In this document: one piece after another, positions 61,624 through 64,000 of the stretch
Position numbering within the stretch: the stretch's first letter is position 1
How the letters are laid out: the number at the start of each line of letters is the position of its first letter
Source of the DNA: an uncultured Prevotella sp.
Lineage (GTDB): Bacteria; Bacteroidota; Bacteroidia; Bacteroidales; Bacteroidaceae
Length of the DNA: 64,000 nt
Assembly: GCA_900314995.1 (NCBI GenBank)
Contig: OMXK01000020.1
Location: forward strand, 1 to 64,000
Direction: 5' to 3'
Program-made: the position numbers and the translations under genes
Notes under the pieces: generated by a model
Databases searched by the model: none
Told to the model about the DNA's origin: nothing
Seen by the model: the letters and a program-made list of their open reading frames with translations, nothing else

Positions 61624-62004
61624 ATGGAAATCGAGAATACCCGTGAATGCTTCGTGAGGCTCTGGCTGCGGCTGGAGCGCACGAGGCGCCTCCTCGGAGG
61701 ACAGTATAAGCGGTTCTGTATCCGCAACGTGCTGAAGATGTGGTTTGGCAATGAGGCCACCGATGATTTCATCTGGCTGGTGTGCCGCAATACCGTCGTC
61801 GGCGACGAGCAGATTTGCGGACTGGATCAGTTGCCGCCGCCCGCGCTCTATCCTCGCAAGCATCGCGAACTGCTGCGGGCCGTCGTGGCGGTGGGGTTGG
61901 GCATCGGTCTGCGCAAGGTGCGTCTTCACGATCTGGACGCAGCTTACAGTATCGCCTTCCCTCAAAGCACACCCCTCAATGTGAATAAGAAGAAAAGACA
62001 CTAG
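61624..62004 (+). CDS. Hypothetical protein of the mobile segment
   Basis: A 126-residue basic protein (MEIENTRECFVRLWLRLERT..). It is rich in Arg in the first third, with no recognised motif. It follows the DUF3987 gene in the same direction and is convergent with ligA, 18 bases away. It could be a structural or regulatory part of the element. Confidence 0.5.
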   Translation: MEIENTRECFVRLWLRLERTRRLLGGQYKRFCIRNVLKMWFGNEATDDFIWLVCRNTVVGDEQICGLDQLPPPALYPRKHRELLRAVVAVGLGIGLRKVRLHDLDAAYSIAFPQSTPLNVNKKKRH

Positions 62005-62022
62005 AAAAATCTGTTTTGACGA

Positions 62023-64000
<1,978 letters not shown>

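Overview
The window looks like chromosomal DNA of a Prevotella-like Bacteroidales bacterium. Supporting signs are the Bacteroidetes -7 promoter motif TAnnTTTG in front of most genes, TonB-dependent receptors, LruC-type lipoproteins, REC-SpoIIE phosphatases, a GH3 glycosidase and methylmalonyl-CoA decarboxylase genes. No plasmid or complete phage is visible, but two accessory regions stand out.

Layout. 1-10.4 kb: the first codons of pyruvate:ferredoxin oxidoreductase, an AAA ATPase, then a tightly coupled five-gene minus-strand signalling operon. In transcription order it encodes REC-SpoIIE phosphatase, membrane WD40/coiled-coil protein, beta-propeller sensor kinase that lacks its phosphoacceptor His, soluble His kinase, and TonB-dependent receptor. 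10.4-14.2 kb: an ATP-grasp-like protein and the mce-mmdA-small protein-biotin carrier cluster. 14.3-18.9 kb: LruC lipoprotein and TonB receptor. 18.9-24.1 kb: NfeD, SPFH protein, dapA, AraC regulator, tRNA-Arg(ACG), a short sigma-70 factor and an HU-like gene. 24.2-39.5 kb: acyl-ACP thioesterase, GH3, ilvC, MaoC, a PurF paralogue, recQ, recJ, C1 peptidase, Xaa-Pro aminopeptidase, patatin and trpS, mostly housekeeping.

39.5-47.6 kb is the most unusual part. It is a minus-strand island between trpS and trmD that looks like an uncharacterised RiPP (modified peptide) system. It has three short peptide genes, none with its own annotation-size ORF, with a near-identical 31-residue leader and divergent Cys-containing C-termini. 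It also has a radical SAM/SPASM maturase, two near-duplicate MATE transporters fused to a degenerate RsbW-like ATPase domain, a SanA/DUF218-DUF1460 fusion, a hypothetical protein, and remnants showing past duplication. Start/stop overlaps tie most of these genes together.

47.6-54.7 kb: trmD, a second patatin, an LTA-synthase-like sulfatase, two exported proteins (one a lipoprotein with a kinase-type P-loop), a second nearly identical HU-like gene with a shared 72-bp hairpin repeat, and a membrane-anchored AraC-type protein. 54.7-62.0 kb is a mobile-looking segment: REP-like repeats, a DUF4143-type ATPase, a degenerate tRNA-like sequence, a perfect inverted pair of DnaA boxes, then Rha/KilAC and BT4734/DUF3987 genes typical of Bacteroidales mobile elements. 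The window ends inside ligA.
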